Shown here one piece after another: positions 39,978-50,479 of a DNA stretch of 64,000 nucleotides (its first letter is position 1; every line of letters starts with the position of its first letter). Below the pieces are notes generated by a model. The model was given only the letters and a program-made list of their open reading frames with translations. It did no database searches and was not told the origin of the DNA. The translations under genes were made by a program, and so were the position numbers. The stretch spans positions 155,180,329-155,244,328 of the forward strand of contig CM053143.1 of NCBI GenBank assembly GCA_028571685.1. Reading direction: 5' to 3'. This stretch comes from Heterohyrax brucei (taxonomy: Eukaryota; Chordata; Mammalia; Hyracoidea; Procaviidae).

Positions 39978-40140
39978 AGGAAATCCTGGTGGCACAGTGG
40001 TTAAGTGCTACATCTGCTAACCGAAAGGCCGGCAGTTCAAATCCATCAGGAGCTCCTTGGAAACTCTACTGGGGCCAGTTCTGCTATGACCTACAGTGTC
40101 GCTAAGAGATGGAACTGACTTGACAGCAGTGTGTTTGATA
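39978..40140 (+). repeat. AfroSINE, short form, with clear Pol III boxes
   Basis: GGTGGCACAGTGGTTAAGTG (A box) and CGGCAGTTCAAATCC (B box) are well preserved. The tail reads GTGTCGCTAAGAGATGGAAC. Confidence 0.9.
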
Positions 40141-40730
40141 TTTTTGCTGTTGTTATTTCGTGGGCAACAACTCAACTAATAGGTCCAAGAGCTCTTGATT
40201 CCTTGTCTGGAAGGTGCTGAGCACTGACATGGAAAGTAAGCATTTGTAAGGTTTTGTCATCCTCTGCTCAATAAATGTTATCTCTGTTGGCTCTAGTAAA
40301 AATGTAGGTTTGTATGTCTGTCTGTTAAATTTATTTTTCAAGTAATTTTTTGTGTGATGTGGAAGCATCAGTCTGAGGTGGATTGAACTTCCATTTATTT
40401 ATTTGATATTCCATTATCCTGAGGTACAGAAGGATCAGATCAACCCACAAGGCACCAGTCATTACTGAAGTCACCAGAGTAGAAAGAATGGGGCCTTGGT
40501 CAGGAAACGGTGTAGAAAATGTAAAGATCTTAAGGAGAGAATTTGCTCACCGTGGCTGAGGAGCTCAGTGTAGAAGCAGAGAGGACAGTCCTGTTGGTCC
40601 ACAGTGGCCCTGTCTGTAAATGCTGGCCTGGGGATGGTGAGCCCTCCAGCAGCAGTCTTGCTGAATGCTTTGAAAAATTCAGCTCATGTTGGGATTCTAT
40701 GTTTAACACTGCTTTTGGGTGATGACTTAT
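40141..40730. other. No recognisable feature
   Basis: Unique-looking. Frames here are short and without motifs. Confidence 0.5.
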
Positions 40731-40850
40731 CTTCCTGTGGAGTGGCTAAGAACTTGGCTGCTAACCAAAAGGCCTGCTTTTTGAATCTACCAGCTGCTCC
40801 TTGGAAACCCCATAGGGAGGTTTTACTCTGTCTTATGGTGGCGAGGGATG
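40731..40850 (+). repeat. AfroSINE, 3'-shortened
   Basis: GGAGTGGCTAAGAACTTGGC, GAAACCCCATAGGGAGG, TCTTATGGTGGCGAGGGATG. It stops before the usual GAGTCGGAATCGACTC block. Confidence 0.75.
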
Positions 40851-41128
40851 TAGGGGCTTTGCTGTCTGTACAAAAAGTATCAAAGCACATGTATACTGAA
40901 CATTTTATTGCCTGTGATAGACACTTCTCATTGTAAATTAATAAATGGGCATTTTTACCTTATACCTCCCTGGGTTTGAGGAAAAGGGCCATGCATTTGC
41001 TTTTCTGGTTGTTGCCAAATCAAGAGCTCTGAGCCTGCAGCATTGAGATCCATGCTTCAGAACCGGGGTATTAGTCGCTGCCCCTTTTCCCTGACTTCAC
41101 CACAGACTATGGAAACATTACCCCCAAA

Positions 41129-41287
41129 TGAAACCCACTGCGGCCAAGTTGATTCCCACTTATAGTGACCCTATAGAACAGAGTAGAACTGGTTCATAGA
41201 GTTTCCAAGGAGTGCCTGGGTAATTCGAACTGCCAGCCTTTTGGTTAGCAAAAGTAGTGCTTATCCACTATGCCACCAGGGTTTCCA
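41129..41287 (-). repeat. AfroSINE, short form
   Basis: GAAACCCACTGCGGCCAAGT, GAACAGAGTAGAACTGGTTC, GCCACCAGGGTTTCC. Confidence 0.9.
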
Positions 41288-41324
41288 ATGGATACTTGAA
41301 ATCCTCAGTTTCAAAAAGTCAGAG

Positions 41325-41535
41325 CTATGGTTTCTGGATGGTGCAAACATGGGCTTGGCACCTACCTGAAAAGGTGGGTGGTTCAAATGCACCCAGAGGT
41401 GCCTTGGGAGAAAGGCTGGGCAATCTGCTTCTGAAAGGTCACAGCCAGAAAATCCCTGTGGAGGGCTGTTCTGCTCTGACACGTGTGGCGTGTCACGAGC
41501 TGAAAGTGACTCAGCGGCAGCTAGTTTGGCTTTGG
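41325..41535 (+). repeat. AfroSINE, long form
   Basis: GGTGGGTGGTTCAAATGCAC as B box, CTGGGCAATCTGCTTCTGAA as centre, CACGTGTGGCGTGTCACGAG as tail. Confidence 0.85.
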
Positions 41536-41878
41536 TTATATTAATACAAAACAATGACCCACACTTTTTTTTAATTCACCAAATATACTTAAATAAGCCT
41601 AGTTTCCTAACTGGATGTGAGAAGATGATCCTGGAGACAAGCGCTTCCTGATGGTGAGTTTACACAGCTTACTGATACCTGAACTGTTCTCCAGGAATGA
41701 AGGCTGTAATGTTCCCAACTAGTAGGGATTTACTGCCTAAAAATCATTCTTTCTCCCTTGACTACATAGAATTGCCGAGGATTGCATGAAGTTCAAATTA
41801 TTGTTTTTATTAATGTTTGGGCCAGTGCCCAGTAACCCCAAATGAAAGTGAAATTACATGGGAGACTAAAAGGGCTCC

Positions 41879-41893
41879 TAAGGCCTAAATGGA
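41879..41893. repeat. 15-bp target duplication of an AfroSINE, left copy
   Basis: TAAGGCCTAAATGGA, repeated exactly at 42,071-42,085. Confidence 0.85.
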
Positions 41894-42070
41894 AACCCTG
41901 ATGGTATAGTAGTTAAGTGCTACGGCTGCTAACCAAAAGGTGGAAGTTCAAATCTACCGGGTGCTACTTGGAAGCACTCTGGGGCAGTTCTACTGTGTCC
42001 TTTAGGGTCACTATGAGTTGGAATTGACTTGACAGCAGTGGATTTATTTATTTTTGTTGATTGTTATCAT
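41891..42070 (+). repeat. AfroSINE, short form, with intact target duplication
   Basis: GGAAACCCTGATGGTATAGT head, ACGGCTGCTAACCAAAAGGT, GGGTCACTATGAGTTGGAAT, then a TTTATTTATTTTTGTTG tail. The head overlaps the duplication by the shared GGA. Confidence 0.93.
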
Positions 42071-42085
42071 TAAGGCCTAAATGGA
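42071..42085. repeat. 15-bp target duplication, right copy
   Basis: TAAGGCCTAAATGGA, identical to 41,879-41,893. Confidence 0.85.
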
Positions 42086-42202
42086 GACCTTCTAGTGCCC
42101 AAATTCAGGAACAAAGATGTAGGCACATGTGTGCAAAAATAAATTGGATCTGTGCTGGAAAACGTGAATGAACTCATCCAGCCCGTCCTGGGTCTATTTC
42201 TG

Positions 42203-42525
42203 CCAGAAGAATGCACAAATTATCTTAGAAGAAGTACAGTCAAAATGCTCCTTAGAAGCAAGGATGACAAGACTTTGTTTGTCTCATGTACTTTGGGCAT
42301 ATTATCAAAAGGGACCAATCCCTGAAGAATGGCCTCAAGCTTGGTAAATTAGGGGGTCAGCAAGGGAAGAAGACCCTCAGTGATTGGCACCGAAGGCGCG
42401 ACAGTGGGCTCAAACATAGCAACAACGATGAAGATGGCAGGAGGCCAGGCGGGGTTTTGTTCTGTTGTACATGGTGTCGTTACGAGTTGGAACCAACTGG
42501 ATGGCACCGAACAGCAACAAAAACA
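42203..42525 (+). mobile_element. RTE/BovB-like LINE 3' fragment
   Basis: GAAGAAGTACAGTCAAAATG, GTACTTTGGGCATATTATCA, AAGAAGACCCTCAGTGATTG, then GGATGGCACCGAACAGCAAC. Partly open frame: YFGHIIKRDQSLKNGLKLGK matches the C-terminal motif of the other copies. Confidence 0.82.
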
Positions 42526-42544
42526 AAATAATCAAAATATTAAG

Positions 42545-42800
42545 ACAAAAATAGTACTTTATGGTTTACTAGGTATACAGGGCTATCCTACTGGTTTCTT
42601 TTTAGAGTGGAGAGGAGACGGTGGAGAGGAGGAGAAAAGTGTAGCTTGAGAAGATCCTGGAAGTAAAGAGTGGAAAAGAAGTGTTCTGTCACAGGGTGAG
42701 GAGAGCAGGTAGAATTGCGGAGTGATGGGCACTCAGGGTTTTATACAGCAAATTGATTTAGATTGTAAACTTTCACTTAATCATAATAAAAACTAAATGT
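42545..42800 (+). repeat. Copy of composite-retroposon module 1, 5'-truncated
   Basis: GGAGAGGAGACGGTGGAGAG, GTTCTGTCACAGGGTGAGGA, GATTGTAAACTTTCACTTAA, TCATAATAAAAAC. It matches 35,860-36,090 in order and direction. Confidence 0.7.
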
Positions 42801-43169
42801 GTGTTCTTATTAACACATCAAATAATAAATCCAGAGGCAAACCTAATAACATTGGTATTTCAAGTGATGATAAGTGTAAGTGATGTTTCTATATATCTGC
42901 CCAACTGTAAGACGACATGAAGTTGTCTGTGGTTTCTATTGATGACACAGTCACAGCACTGCTAATACTGTCAAGGTCTGTTGCCCACACATGTAATTAA
43001 AGTGAGTGCTAAGTTCCAGGTACAAGTTAGTGAAAATACAGATGTAAGGTTTCTTATCCAAATTCACAGGTAGGATAAACAGCTCTCCTGGTTTGCTCAG
43101 GACTGTGGGGTTTCCTAGAACTCAGAGCTTTCAGTGATAAATCAGGGAATGTATTCCTCCCCCTGACCA
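42801..43169. other. No recognisable feature
   Basis: AT-rich, unique-looking. Confidence 0.5.
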
Positions 43170-43327
43170 CCAGAAAAACCCACCCAAACCCACTGCAGTG
43201 GAGCCAGTTCCAACTAGGAGTGACCCTATAGGACACATTAGAACTGCCCCATAGAGTTCTCAAGGATTGCCCTGTAGATTCCAACTTCTGGTTAGTAGCC
43301 GTAGCAGTGCTACTGGATAAAGTTCCA
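43170..43327 (-). repeat. AfroSINE, short form, decayed
   Basis: ACCCACTGCAGTGGAGCCAG, GAACTGCCCCATAGAGTTCT, GTAGCCGTAGCAGTGCTAC. Confidence 0.82.
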
Positions 43328-44042
43328 GAGACTGAGCTACCTGCCACCAAAGTCAATTGCTGAGACAGGGGCTTTGGGCGAATGATCAGAAGTTTCATTT
43401 TTGTGTGCCAGCAGGACAGAGAACACAGAGGATTTTTTCCATCAGAACCTGTTTGAAACTGTCAGGCAAGCTTAGGGCTTTTAAAGGGGGGAAGGGGGCT
43501 ATGTGCAGTGCCAGCACAGGGCGAGGGTGTCAGGGAGAACGATGAGGACAATTTGGGGAGGGGCATCCATCCTAGAGCAAGGGTAGCTATGCATGCAAAC
43601 TGAAGTCCTGGCAGGGTGTCTCCGTACTGACACCTCCACTGGTCCTTCTGCCGGTTTGATGTTCCTAAGAAGAAGCTGCAAAAAGCTGCAAAGATTTTGT
43701 CTCAGTGGGTCCTGAAAGTTAATGGGTGATTTCCTGGGCCAGGTAGTGCTAGGAAGCCAGAATTTTAAGAAAAGAAAAGAAAAAAAAAAAAAACACAACA
43801 CAACAAATAGTCCTGAAAAAATAGGTAAAAAATTAGTTCTGACTGCTTAGTTCAATTTCCCCTTTGAAAAACGGGCCCAAAGGCCCCTCCTCAGTTTCAG
43901 CAGTTCACAATGATACCACCAGGGGTTAAACCAGGGAAAGTTCCAGGCAAATCAAGTCAAGTTGGTCATCCTTTCACAGATCTCCTGAACACTATGCCTG
44001 GACGATTTGTTGGTCCCTTGGTGAAGAATTCCTGGTCTAGTG
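43328..44042. other. No recognisable feature
   Basis: Includes an AAAGAAAAGAAAA-type A-rich run near 43,772-43,800. A 114-codon frame upstream runs through the SINE and is chance. Confidence 0.5.
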
Positions 44043-44560
44043 CTGCTGCTGTTGACACTTGCTGTCTAGTCAACTCTGACTCTTAAGGATCTTAGGTATA
44101 GCAAAGTGAAACACTGCCTGGTTCTGTCCTAGTGTCATCTTTGATATTTGTGTTCATTGTTACAGCTATTGTGTCAGTCCCACTCGTTGAAAGTCTCCCT
44201 CATTTGCACCGACCCTCTGTGTTCCCAACCATGACATCCTTTCTAGTGACTGGTCTTTCCTGATGATGTGTCTAAATAAGGGAGCCAAAGTCTCAACATT
44301 CTTGCTTCTAAGGGACATTCTGATTGTATTTTTTCCTAAGACTTGATTTGGTTCTTCTTTTGACAGTTCATACTGTATTCAATGTTCTTCAGTTCAAAGG
44401 CATTCTTCTGTTTCTTTTTTTCCATCATTCAGCTTTTGCACACATATGAGGTGACTGAAAAGACTGTGGTTTGGATCTGATGCAGCTTAGCCGTCACTGA
44501 TATCTTTGCTTTTTAGCACTGTAAAGAAGTTTTTTGCAGCAGATGTACTGATAAATTTCT
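44043..44560 (-). mobile_element. RTE/BovB-like LINE 3' fragment
   Basis: Reverse order of the RTE end: TTGCTGTCTAGTCAACTCTG, GAAACACTGCCTGGTTCTGT, GGTCTTTCCTGATGATGTGT, CATATGAGGTGACTGAAAAG. It lies parallel to 57,286-57,702 but is more diverged. Confidence 0.75.
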
Positions 44561-44600
44561 ACCAGAAACACAAAAGAGGATAAGGCTATATTGGGACAGT

Positions 44601-44605
44601 ACTCT
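44601..44605. repeat. 5-bp target duplication of a MaLR-like LTR, left copy
   Basis: ACTCT, repeated at 45,135-45,139. Confidence 0.8.
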
Positions 44606-45134
44606 TGTTTTAGTCAGCTAGTGCTGCTCTAACAGAAATACTGCAGAGTGGATGGCTATAACAAAGGAAGGTTTATTCTTACACGACCTGGTAGGCTACA
44701 AGTCCAAATTCAGAATGTCCGCTCCAGGGGAAGGCTTTCCCCTTGTTGGCTCTGGAGGAAGTCTGGTATTGCATCAGTCTTTGTCCAGGGAGCGTCCTGG
44801 TGCAGGAACCTCAAGTCTGAAGGACGTGCTCTTCTCCCAGTGCTGCTTACTTGACGGTGTGAGGTTCCCAATTCTCTGCTTGCTTCTCTTTCCTTTTATC
44901 TCTTGCAGGATGAAAGAAATAAGGGTGGGGCAAGCCGTACTCCAGGGAAAATCCATTTACTGTGGAGCAGGGAGGTGATCTTATAAAGCGATTGACAGCC
45001 CCATCCTGATCCTTTAACATACAGCGTAGGAAAACCACAAAATGGAGGACAGTCATAAGATACTGGGAATCATGGCCCAGCCACATGGCTGCACATATTT
45101 TTGGGGGGTAGGGGACACAATTTAATGCATGACA
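44606..45134 (-). mobile_element. MaLR-like solo LTR with intact ends
   Basis: 529 bp, starting TGTTTTAGTCAGCTAGTGCT and ending TTAATGCATGACA (TG...CA), between exact ACTCT repeats. A 5-bp duplication is normal for ERVL/MaLR elements. This copy fixes the ends of the family. Confidence 0.9.
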
Positions 45135-45139
45135 ACTCT

Positions 45140-46079
45140 CAATAAGATTGTTTTTTGAAGCTGAAGAGAAACTCAGAAAAACAGAGACCCAGAGAACAAT
45201 GAATTACCCCAAATTGCATAAGGTAATTGACATACTTGAGATTTAAATTCTAATTTAGATTTTTTGAATACCTAAGTTACAAATGGAATGCTTAGCATTG
45301 CTACTGGATAGATGATTAACTTGAAACAATTAGAACTGGAAATGAGCAAGTAACCATTAGCACCCTTTCAAATTAATGCCTGGAGTATCACAGGCAAACA
45401 TTGTGTAATAAGATACAATTTCAACAGACTGAGTTTTTGTATAGCTGCAGAGCACCACAGGTTAGCTAGTGGCTGAATGAACTGGATTTTTCTTCAAATT
45501 CTTAGTTTTCTGTGGTACTCTTAGAATACTCTTAGAATACTCTTAGAATGTAGTACTTCAAGAATCAGTAATAAGTATATCATAGATATCTGTCTCATGG
45601 TTGTTGCCAAGATAAAAACTGAACCTTACAGGATTTGGGTTAGGTTTTTGTTTTTGATTCTTACAAGCTGTTCTCCATTAGGCAAACTCAGCATCTCTGG
45701 GTCTCAGCTGTTCATCCTTACAATGTCAGTAGAACAGTCTTGAATGTTGTCTTTACATAGTCTGACAAAACCAAGGTGGAGTTCTAGAATTCAGTTGGAT
45801 AATTATTTCAATACTAATAGAAGTCATACAGACATATAAACTATATGAAAAATGGTGTATGATTCCCACAGAATGCTGAAATCTTTAACTCTCAGCAGGA
45901 GATGTGGGCATATTTTAAACTTGGAGAATGGTGTGGGAGAGGGAGGGTCAGCATGAGTAGAAGTTGCAAACTTGGGGAACAGAAAGATTAGGTGTTATCT
46001 AACGGGGATCTAACCAAGTGGGCCATGTGACACCCTTCTCACTCCCACTTCCTTAGTTTCAAAAAGTTTCAGAATCTAA
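45140..46079. other. No firm feature
   Basis: A MIR-like trace may lie at 45,165-45,235 (AGAACAATGAATTACCCCAA). An 11-bp triplet repeat is listed separately. Confidence 0.4.
45516..45548. repeat. Three exact 11-bp tandem repeats
   Basis: TACTCTTAGAA three times in succession. Confidence 0.95.
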
Positions 46080-46139
46080 ATAAAGAAGAAGGAGGAAGAG
46101 AAAAAGAAAGAGAAGGAATAGGAGAAAGTAGAAGAAAAT
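46080..46139. repeat. Purine-rich (GA/A) tract
   Basis: About 60 bp almost without pyrimidines on the plus strand (AAGAAGAAGGAGGAAGAG...). Confidence 0.85.
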
Positions 46140-46486
46140 AATGTCTCATCTGGGTTGCCAACAAAAGCTCAGTCAGCAGCCCTACTGGGTCCCTGTTTTC
46201 TCAAGCAAAAAAGTGACTTCAAACATTATAAGAAAAATTAATCTTCTCAAAATTGTAAAAAATAGTGGTGAAGTTTCCTCAGGGGGTAAGCATCTCTCAT
46301 CCCTGAGAAGTTTACAATAAAGAATGAAACAATGGTGTATAGGTATTTCCTGGCTTACTATGGAGTTTTGTTCTGACATACATTGAATACTTTTTTGTTT
46401 CAGTTTTCATTATTATTACCTTTTAACATCAGCATCTTTATAAATCATAATGTTGAACATCTGCCAGTGAACATCTGAGAATAATA
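46140..46486. other. No recognisable feature
   Basis: Unique-looking, AT-rich towards the right. Confidence 0.5.
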
Positions 46487-46645
46487 AATCAAACCCACTG
46501 CCGTCAAGACAACTCCAACTCATAGCTATGCTATAGGACGTAGTATAACTGCTCCATAGTTTCCAAGGACAGCCTAGTGGATTGGAACTACCAACCTTTT
46601 GGTTAGCAGAGGTAACACTTAACCAATATGCCATGAGCATTTCCG
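46487..46645 (-). repeat. AfroSINE, short form
   Basis: AAACCCACTGCCGTCAAGAC, CTATAGGACGTAGTATAACT, GCCATGAGCATTTCC. Confidence 0.87.
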
Positions 46646-46868
46646 AGAATAACATCATCAAATTCTATGCTGCAACATTGTATGTAGTATATGTTATTAA
46701 CAATAACATGAACAAAAAAAAGAAGAAGAAAGAAAAGGGAAAAAATGGATGGTCATAAGCATAGTTCATCATAACTTGAATATGTAGTAAATTTATACCA
46801 GGGACTACCTGTAGTGTAGATGAATCAATACGTATTTGGTAGGAAGGCAAGGACACCACCCTTCCCAT

Positions 46869-46900
46869 ATCTCTCTCTCCCTCTTGCTGGAGAGAGAGAT
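46869..46900. repeat. 12-bp perfect hairpin
   Basis: ATCTCTCTCTCC and GGAGAGAGAGAT are exact complements around the 8-base loop CTCTTGCT. Confidence 0.9.
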
Positions 46901-46919
46901 TTCCCATAGTCTCTAGGAG

Positions 46920-46980
46920 TGGTTAAGAACCTTAGCTTTGGATGTGAATGAGCATGGGATTTAACCTTGCCGCCCCACTA
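46920..46980 (+). repeat. MIR SINE, left part (split by an AfroSINE)
   Basis: CTTTGGATGTGAATGAGCAT is MIR-like; the rest follows the SINE. Confidence 0.5.
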
Positions 46981-47147
46981 CTGGAAACCCTGGTGACCTA
47001 GTGGTTAAGTGTTACTTCTGCTAAACACAAAGTTGGCAGTTGGAATCTACCAGGTGCTCTGTGGAGACTCTATGGGGCAGTTCTACTCTGTCCTATAGGG
47101 TTTCTGTGAGTAAGGATCCACCTGATGGCCAAGGGTTTGGTTTTTAA
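46981..47147 (+). repeat. AfroSINE, short form, inside a MIR
   Basis: GGAAACCCTGGTGACCTAGT, GTTGGCAGTTGGAATCTACC, CTATAGGGTTTCTGTGAGTA, GGGTTTGGTTTTTAA. Confidence 0.92.
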
Positions 47148-47149
47148 GG

Positions 47150-47305
47150 CATTACCTTGATTCCTAAATGGGTAATCTGAAATCCTTTGACCTCTCTGAA
47201 CCTCAGTTACCTTGTGAATATAACGCTGCCTACTGATAGCATTGTTGGAAGGATTAGAGAACACACGCAGAATGTTGGTACAGAATGAGTGCTTAATAAA
47301 TACTA
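47150..47305 (+). repeat. MIR SINE, right part
   Basis: TTTGACCTCTCTGAACCTCA, GATAGCATTGTTGGAAGGAT, GAATGAGTGCTTAATAAATA. Confidence 0.65.
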
Positions 47306-47864
47306 GCTGCTTCGCTTTGTCTACTGCTGATTAACAAACCACCTAAAAGCCTTCAGGGTGGAAAGCGTGAGTCAGATCGCTTTTTATTCATTCTCTATCC
47401 GGAAAAATCAAGTGAGTGAGTGTGTGTAAGCCATTACTCCCCTGAGAGAGAATACTATCCTTGTGTACACTGTGTCTGGGTTGATGACCTAGCATGCGTC
47501 ATCTGAGGCTGATCTGGCAGGGAGGGTCTTGAATTTAATAGGAAACTTTCCCTTGGCTTTGCTTTTTGTGTTTTCTTAGCATGCACGGATTTTGCTTCTG
47601 TCTTGTTGAGAGCCCTCACTCCGAGTCCTCTTTGTTTCCTTCTGCATTTTTATGGCAGTGATTATCGAGCCTCATAAAATTCATTCCTCTAACTCTGTAG
47701 GCTTTTGGATGTTGTATTTTTACTTGAGGTTAGGTTTTAGAGGCTTCTTCCACACATCTATATGGTTTTGTTTTTTTTTTTTTTTTTTTACTTTAGTGAT
47801 TGTTTTGGAATTTATCTGGAAACTACGCACTGAGTCAGAATAAAACAAACCACTTTAGAACAAC
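47306..47864. other. No recognisable feature; T run
   Basis: A T run of about 20 bp at 47,768-47,789 may be the poly-A of a lost minus-strand retroposon. Confidence 0.45.
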
Positions 47865-48006
47865 TAAAGGAAGCCCTGGTATTGTAGCGGTTAAGCGCTA
47901 CATCTGCTAACCAAAAGGTCAGCAGTTCAAATCCACTGGGCACTTCTTGGAAACTCTGTGGAGCAGTTCTATTCTGTCCTATAGGGTTGCTATGAGTAGG
48001 AATTGC
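47865..48006 (+). repeat. AfroSINE, short form, 3'-shortened
   Basis: GCCCTGGTATTGTAGCGGTT, AAAGGTCAGCAGTTCAAATC, CTATAGGGTTGCTATGAGTA. Confidence 0.9.
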
Positions 48007-48082
48007 TTGTAGACATTCAGAAGCTGCATATATTGGAGTAGGAATGCTTGGGAGGATGCAGAAGGAAGAGACTAGAAAGAGA

Positions 48083-48246
48083 ATCCCAAACAAAACCAAA
48101 CTCATTGCCACTATTGAGTCAATTTGACTTTATAGGACAGAATAGAACTGCCTCAATAGAGTTTCCAAGGAGCACCTGGAGGAGCTGAACTGCCAACATT
48201 TTGTTTAGCAGCCCTAGGCTTTGGCCACTATCCCAGCAGGGCTTTC
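48083..48246 (-). repeat. AfroSINE, short form
   Basis: AAACCAAACTCATTGCCACT, TATAGGACAGAATAGAACTG, CCCAGCAGGGCTTTC. Opposite in orientation to the copy 80 bp upstream. Confidence 0.88.
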
Positions 48247-48322
48247 TGAGAGAGAATAGAGAGTCCACGGGAGAGTATGATAACACTCAGCTGAATGAAG
48301 TTATGAGGTAACTTGCTCCTTA

Positions 48323-48518
48323 ACCTGATGCCACTGACCAGACTTTGACTCATGGAATGTGTGATGGAGCAGAACTGTGCTCCACAGGGTTCTCAGCAGA
48401 TGGCATTCTAGAGATAGGTCACCAGGCCTTTCTTTCAAGGTGTCTCTGGGTAGACGAGGATCTCTACCCTTTTGGTTTTCAGCCCAGTGCTTTAACCATT
48501 TGTATCACCCAGAGACTC
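48323..48518 (-). repeat. AfroSINE, long form
   Basis: GATGCCACTGACCAGACTTT, GTCACCAGGCCTTTCTTTCA, TCACCCAGAGACTCC. Confidence 0.82.
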
Positions 48519-48590
48519 CAGGCTTCTCTGTAGTCTCCCTGTAAAATCTAGAAAACTGATTTTGAAGTTAGGTATTTTTTTAAAAAATAA

Positions 48591-49010
48591 GTTTTTTTTT
48601 TTTTTTTTTTTTAATTGTGATTGAGTGAAAGTAGTACATAATCCAAGTTAAATTCGCGTGCCCGCCTATCTGCAGTTCCCTCTGTTCTCCTTGGCTGGTG
48701 ACAGCACATTCTTCCTTTCCGTTCTGTACGTGTCATATCCTGCTAACAATCTCCTATTCCCTTCTCCACATCCTCCCCTCTCCCTTCTAGTATGAGGCCA
48801 GAGGACGGCATTGTGTAGATACATAGAACCATGTAATGGACACATCATGTGCTCCCTGAGTCCAATTCATTCCTATCCAAAGAGTTGACCTCAGTAATGA
48901 ATAATGATGAGGGGCAGCATCAGGTCCAGGGGCCATGCTCTCAGGGGAAGTCTCAGGCCATTGGACCATCAATTATGTTCTTTCAGTGGAGTTCTTGAAG
49001 TGTACACCTC
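48591..49010 (-). mobile_element. 5'-truncated L1 3' UTR copy
   Basis: A 20-bp T run (poly-A), then GCCCGCCTATCTGCAGTTCC, AGAACCATGTAATGGACACA, GTCCAATTCATTCCTATCCA, CATGCTCTCAGGGGAAGTCT. Flanks TTTTAAAAAATAA and TTTTAAAAAAATAA may be the target duplication. Confidence 0.85.
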
Positions 49011-49039
49011 TTTTAAAAAAATAAATATTTTTTATATTA

Positions 49040-49440
49040 AGGTTCAGATTTACAGGAGTTGTAAAAATATTACATATACCTTATCTTATACTTGGTTTCC
49101 CCTGCTAATATATTAGTACGGTGTGTTTGTCACAGATAAAGAACCAATATTGACTCATCATTATTTTTGTTGACACATTGTTAAAAAAATTCATCTTTTA
49201 TTCATATTTTCTTAGTTTTTACCTAGCGTCCTTTTTCTTTTCCTGGATCCCACATTGTATTTAATTTCATATCTCCATAGATTCCTGTAGGCTATGACAG
49301 TTTCTCGAACCTTCCTTATTTTTTATGATCTTGACAGTTTCAAAAAGAACTGGTCAGATATTTTGTAGAATATTGGAATTTGATGTTTTTGTTATAATCA
49401 GATTGAGGTTATTAGGCATTTTTTGTTTAGAGTCACTGGG
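49040..49440 (-). mobile_element. Old L1 (L1M-like) 3' UTR fragment
   Basis: AAAAATATTACATATACCTT, CAATATTGACTCATCATTAT, CTGTAGGCTATGACAGTTTC: the reverse of the block order at 14,775-15,112 and its family. Confidence 0.5.
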
Positions 49441-49454
49441 TAATACAAACAGTT

Positions 49455-50045
49455 AACTTATGAGGACTGCCAATTAACTTGCAAACTCATCCTAGAAAAA
49501 GTGCTACATTCCTCATTGCTGATATCACTATGGTTACCTTCAAAGTACTCCCCTCGGGAAGATATGCACTGATGCCAGCACCTAGTCCACCCTTCAAAGA
49601 AATTTTGGAACTCTTCCTGGAATGGCCATCAAAGCTGTCATCATATTGCGCTTGTGGTCCTGAGTGTCATCAAAATGTCTTCTTTTCAATATTTCCTTTA
49701 TCTTCTGGTAAATAAAAAATCACTGGGGGCCAGATCAGATGAGTAGGGAGGGTGTTTCAATACAGCTATTTGTTCACTGCCTAAAAACTCCCTCACAGAC
49801 AACTCGACAATTAAGTTCGTGAACCTGCCACCATGCACAATGGCCATTCCAGAAACAATTCCAAAACTGCTTTGAAGGGAGAACGAGGAGCTGGTGTGGG
49901 TGCATAGCTTCCCAAGGGGAGTACTTTGAGGGTGACTGTAGTGATATTCAGCTTTGAGATAGGTAGCACTCACAACAATTAAGTTCACGGACTTAATTGT
50001 CAGATCTTGTACTCCACTGCTCGTGGAAGACTGGAGAGTCCAGTC
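49455..50045 (-). mobile_element. Mariner-like DNA transposon remnant
   Basis: The minus-strand frame at 50,048-49,698 ends VREFLGSEQIAVLKHPPYSS followed by DLAPSDFLF, the C-terminal signature of mariner transposases, which includes the last catalytic Asp. The ends carry CAATTAAGTTCACGGACTTA on the right and CCAATTAACTTGCAAACTC on the left, a likely decayed inverted-terminal-repeat pair. Only about 590 bp of a normal 1.2-1.3 kb remains, and N-terminal DNA-binding sequence is missing, so it is an internally deleted, inactive copy. Confidence 0.75.
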
Positions 50046-50059
50046 CACTAAAAAGAGCT

Positions 50060-50185
50060 TTGGAAGAAAGCCCTAGTGATCTACTTCTGAAAAATCAACT
50101 GTTGAAAACCCTGTGGGGCACAGGGCTACCTTAACACACATGGGGTAGCCAGGAGTCAGAATCAACTGGACAGCAACTGATTTTT
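50060..50185 (+). repeat. AfroSINE, long form, 5'-truncated
   Basis: Starts within the centre (GAAAGCCCTAGTGATCTACT), then ACACACATGGGGTAGCCAGG, AATCAACTGGACAGCAACTG and a T-rich run. Confidence 0.8.
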
Positions 50186-50479
50186 TTACCTCTTTTTTTT
50201 TTTATCCAGGAAAACCAAGTGAATGGACCTATGCAAACCGTTACATACTTTAGGGAAACCACAGAGGTGAAGTGACATTTTTCATGACATCACAAGATGG
50301 GCACGTACTCTACACGTGACTTAGCACTGTTGGTGTTGACCTTGATTTTCTGTTTGTCAAGTTTTTTCACTACAAAATTAGATTTAAGTCTCTTTCCATA
50401 CTGAACACTTAGGAAGAAAGTCACTATACTCAGACTACATTTAAGGAGGCTAGGCTGCCCGTCCTTGAGGGAGAGTAAC
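50186..50479. other. No recognisable feature
   Basis: Unique-looking. Confidence 0.5.

Noticed and set aside
39978-40060. tRNA gene candidate (A and B boxes)
   Set aside because: It is the tRNA-derived head of an AfroSINE. No cloverleaf with paired acceptor stem is formed.
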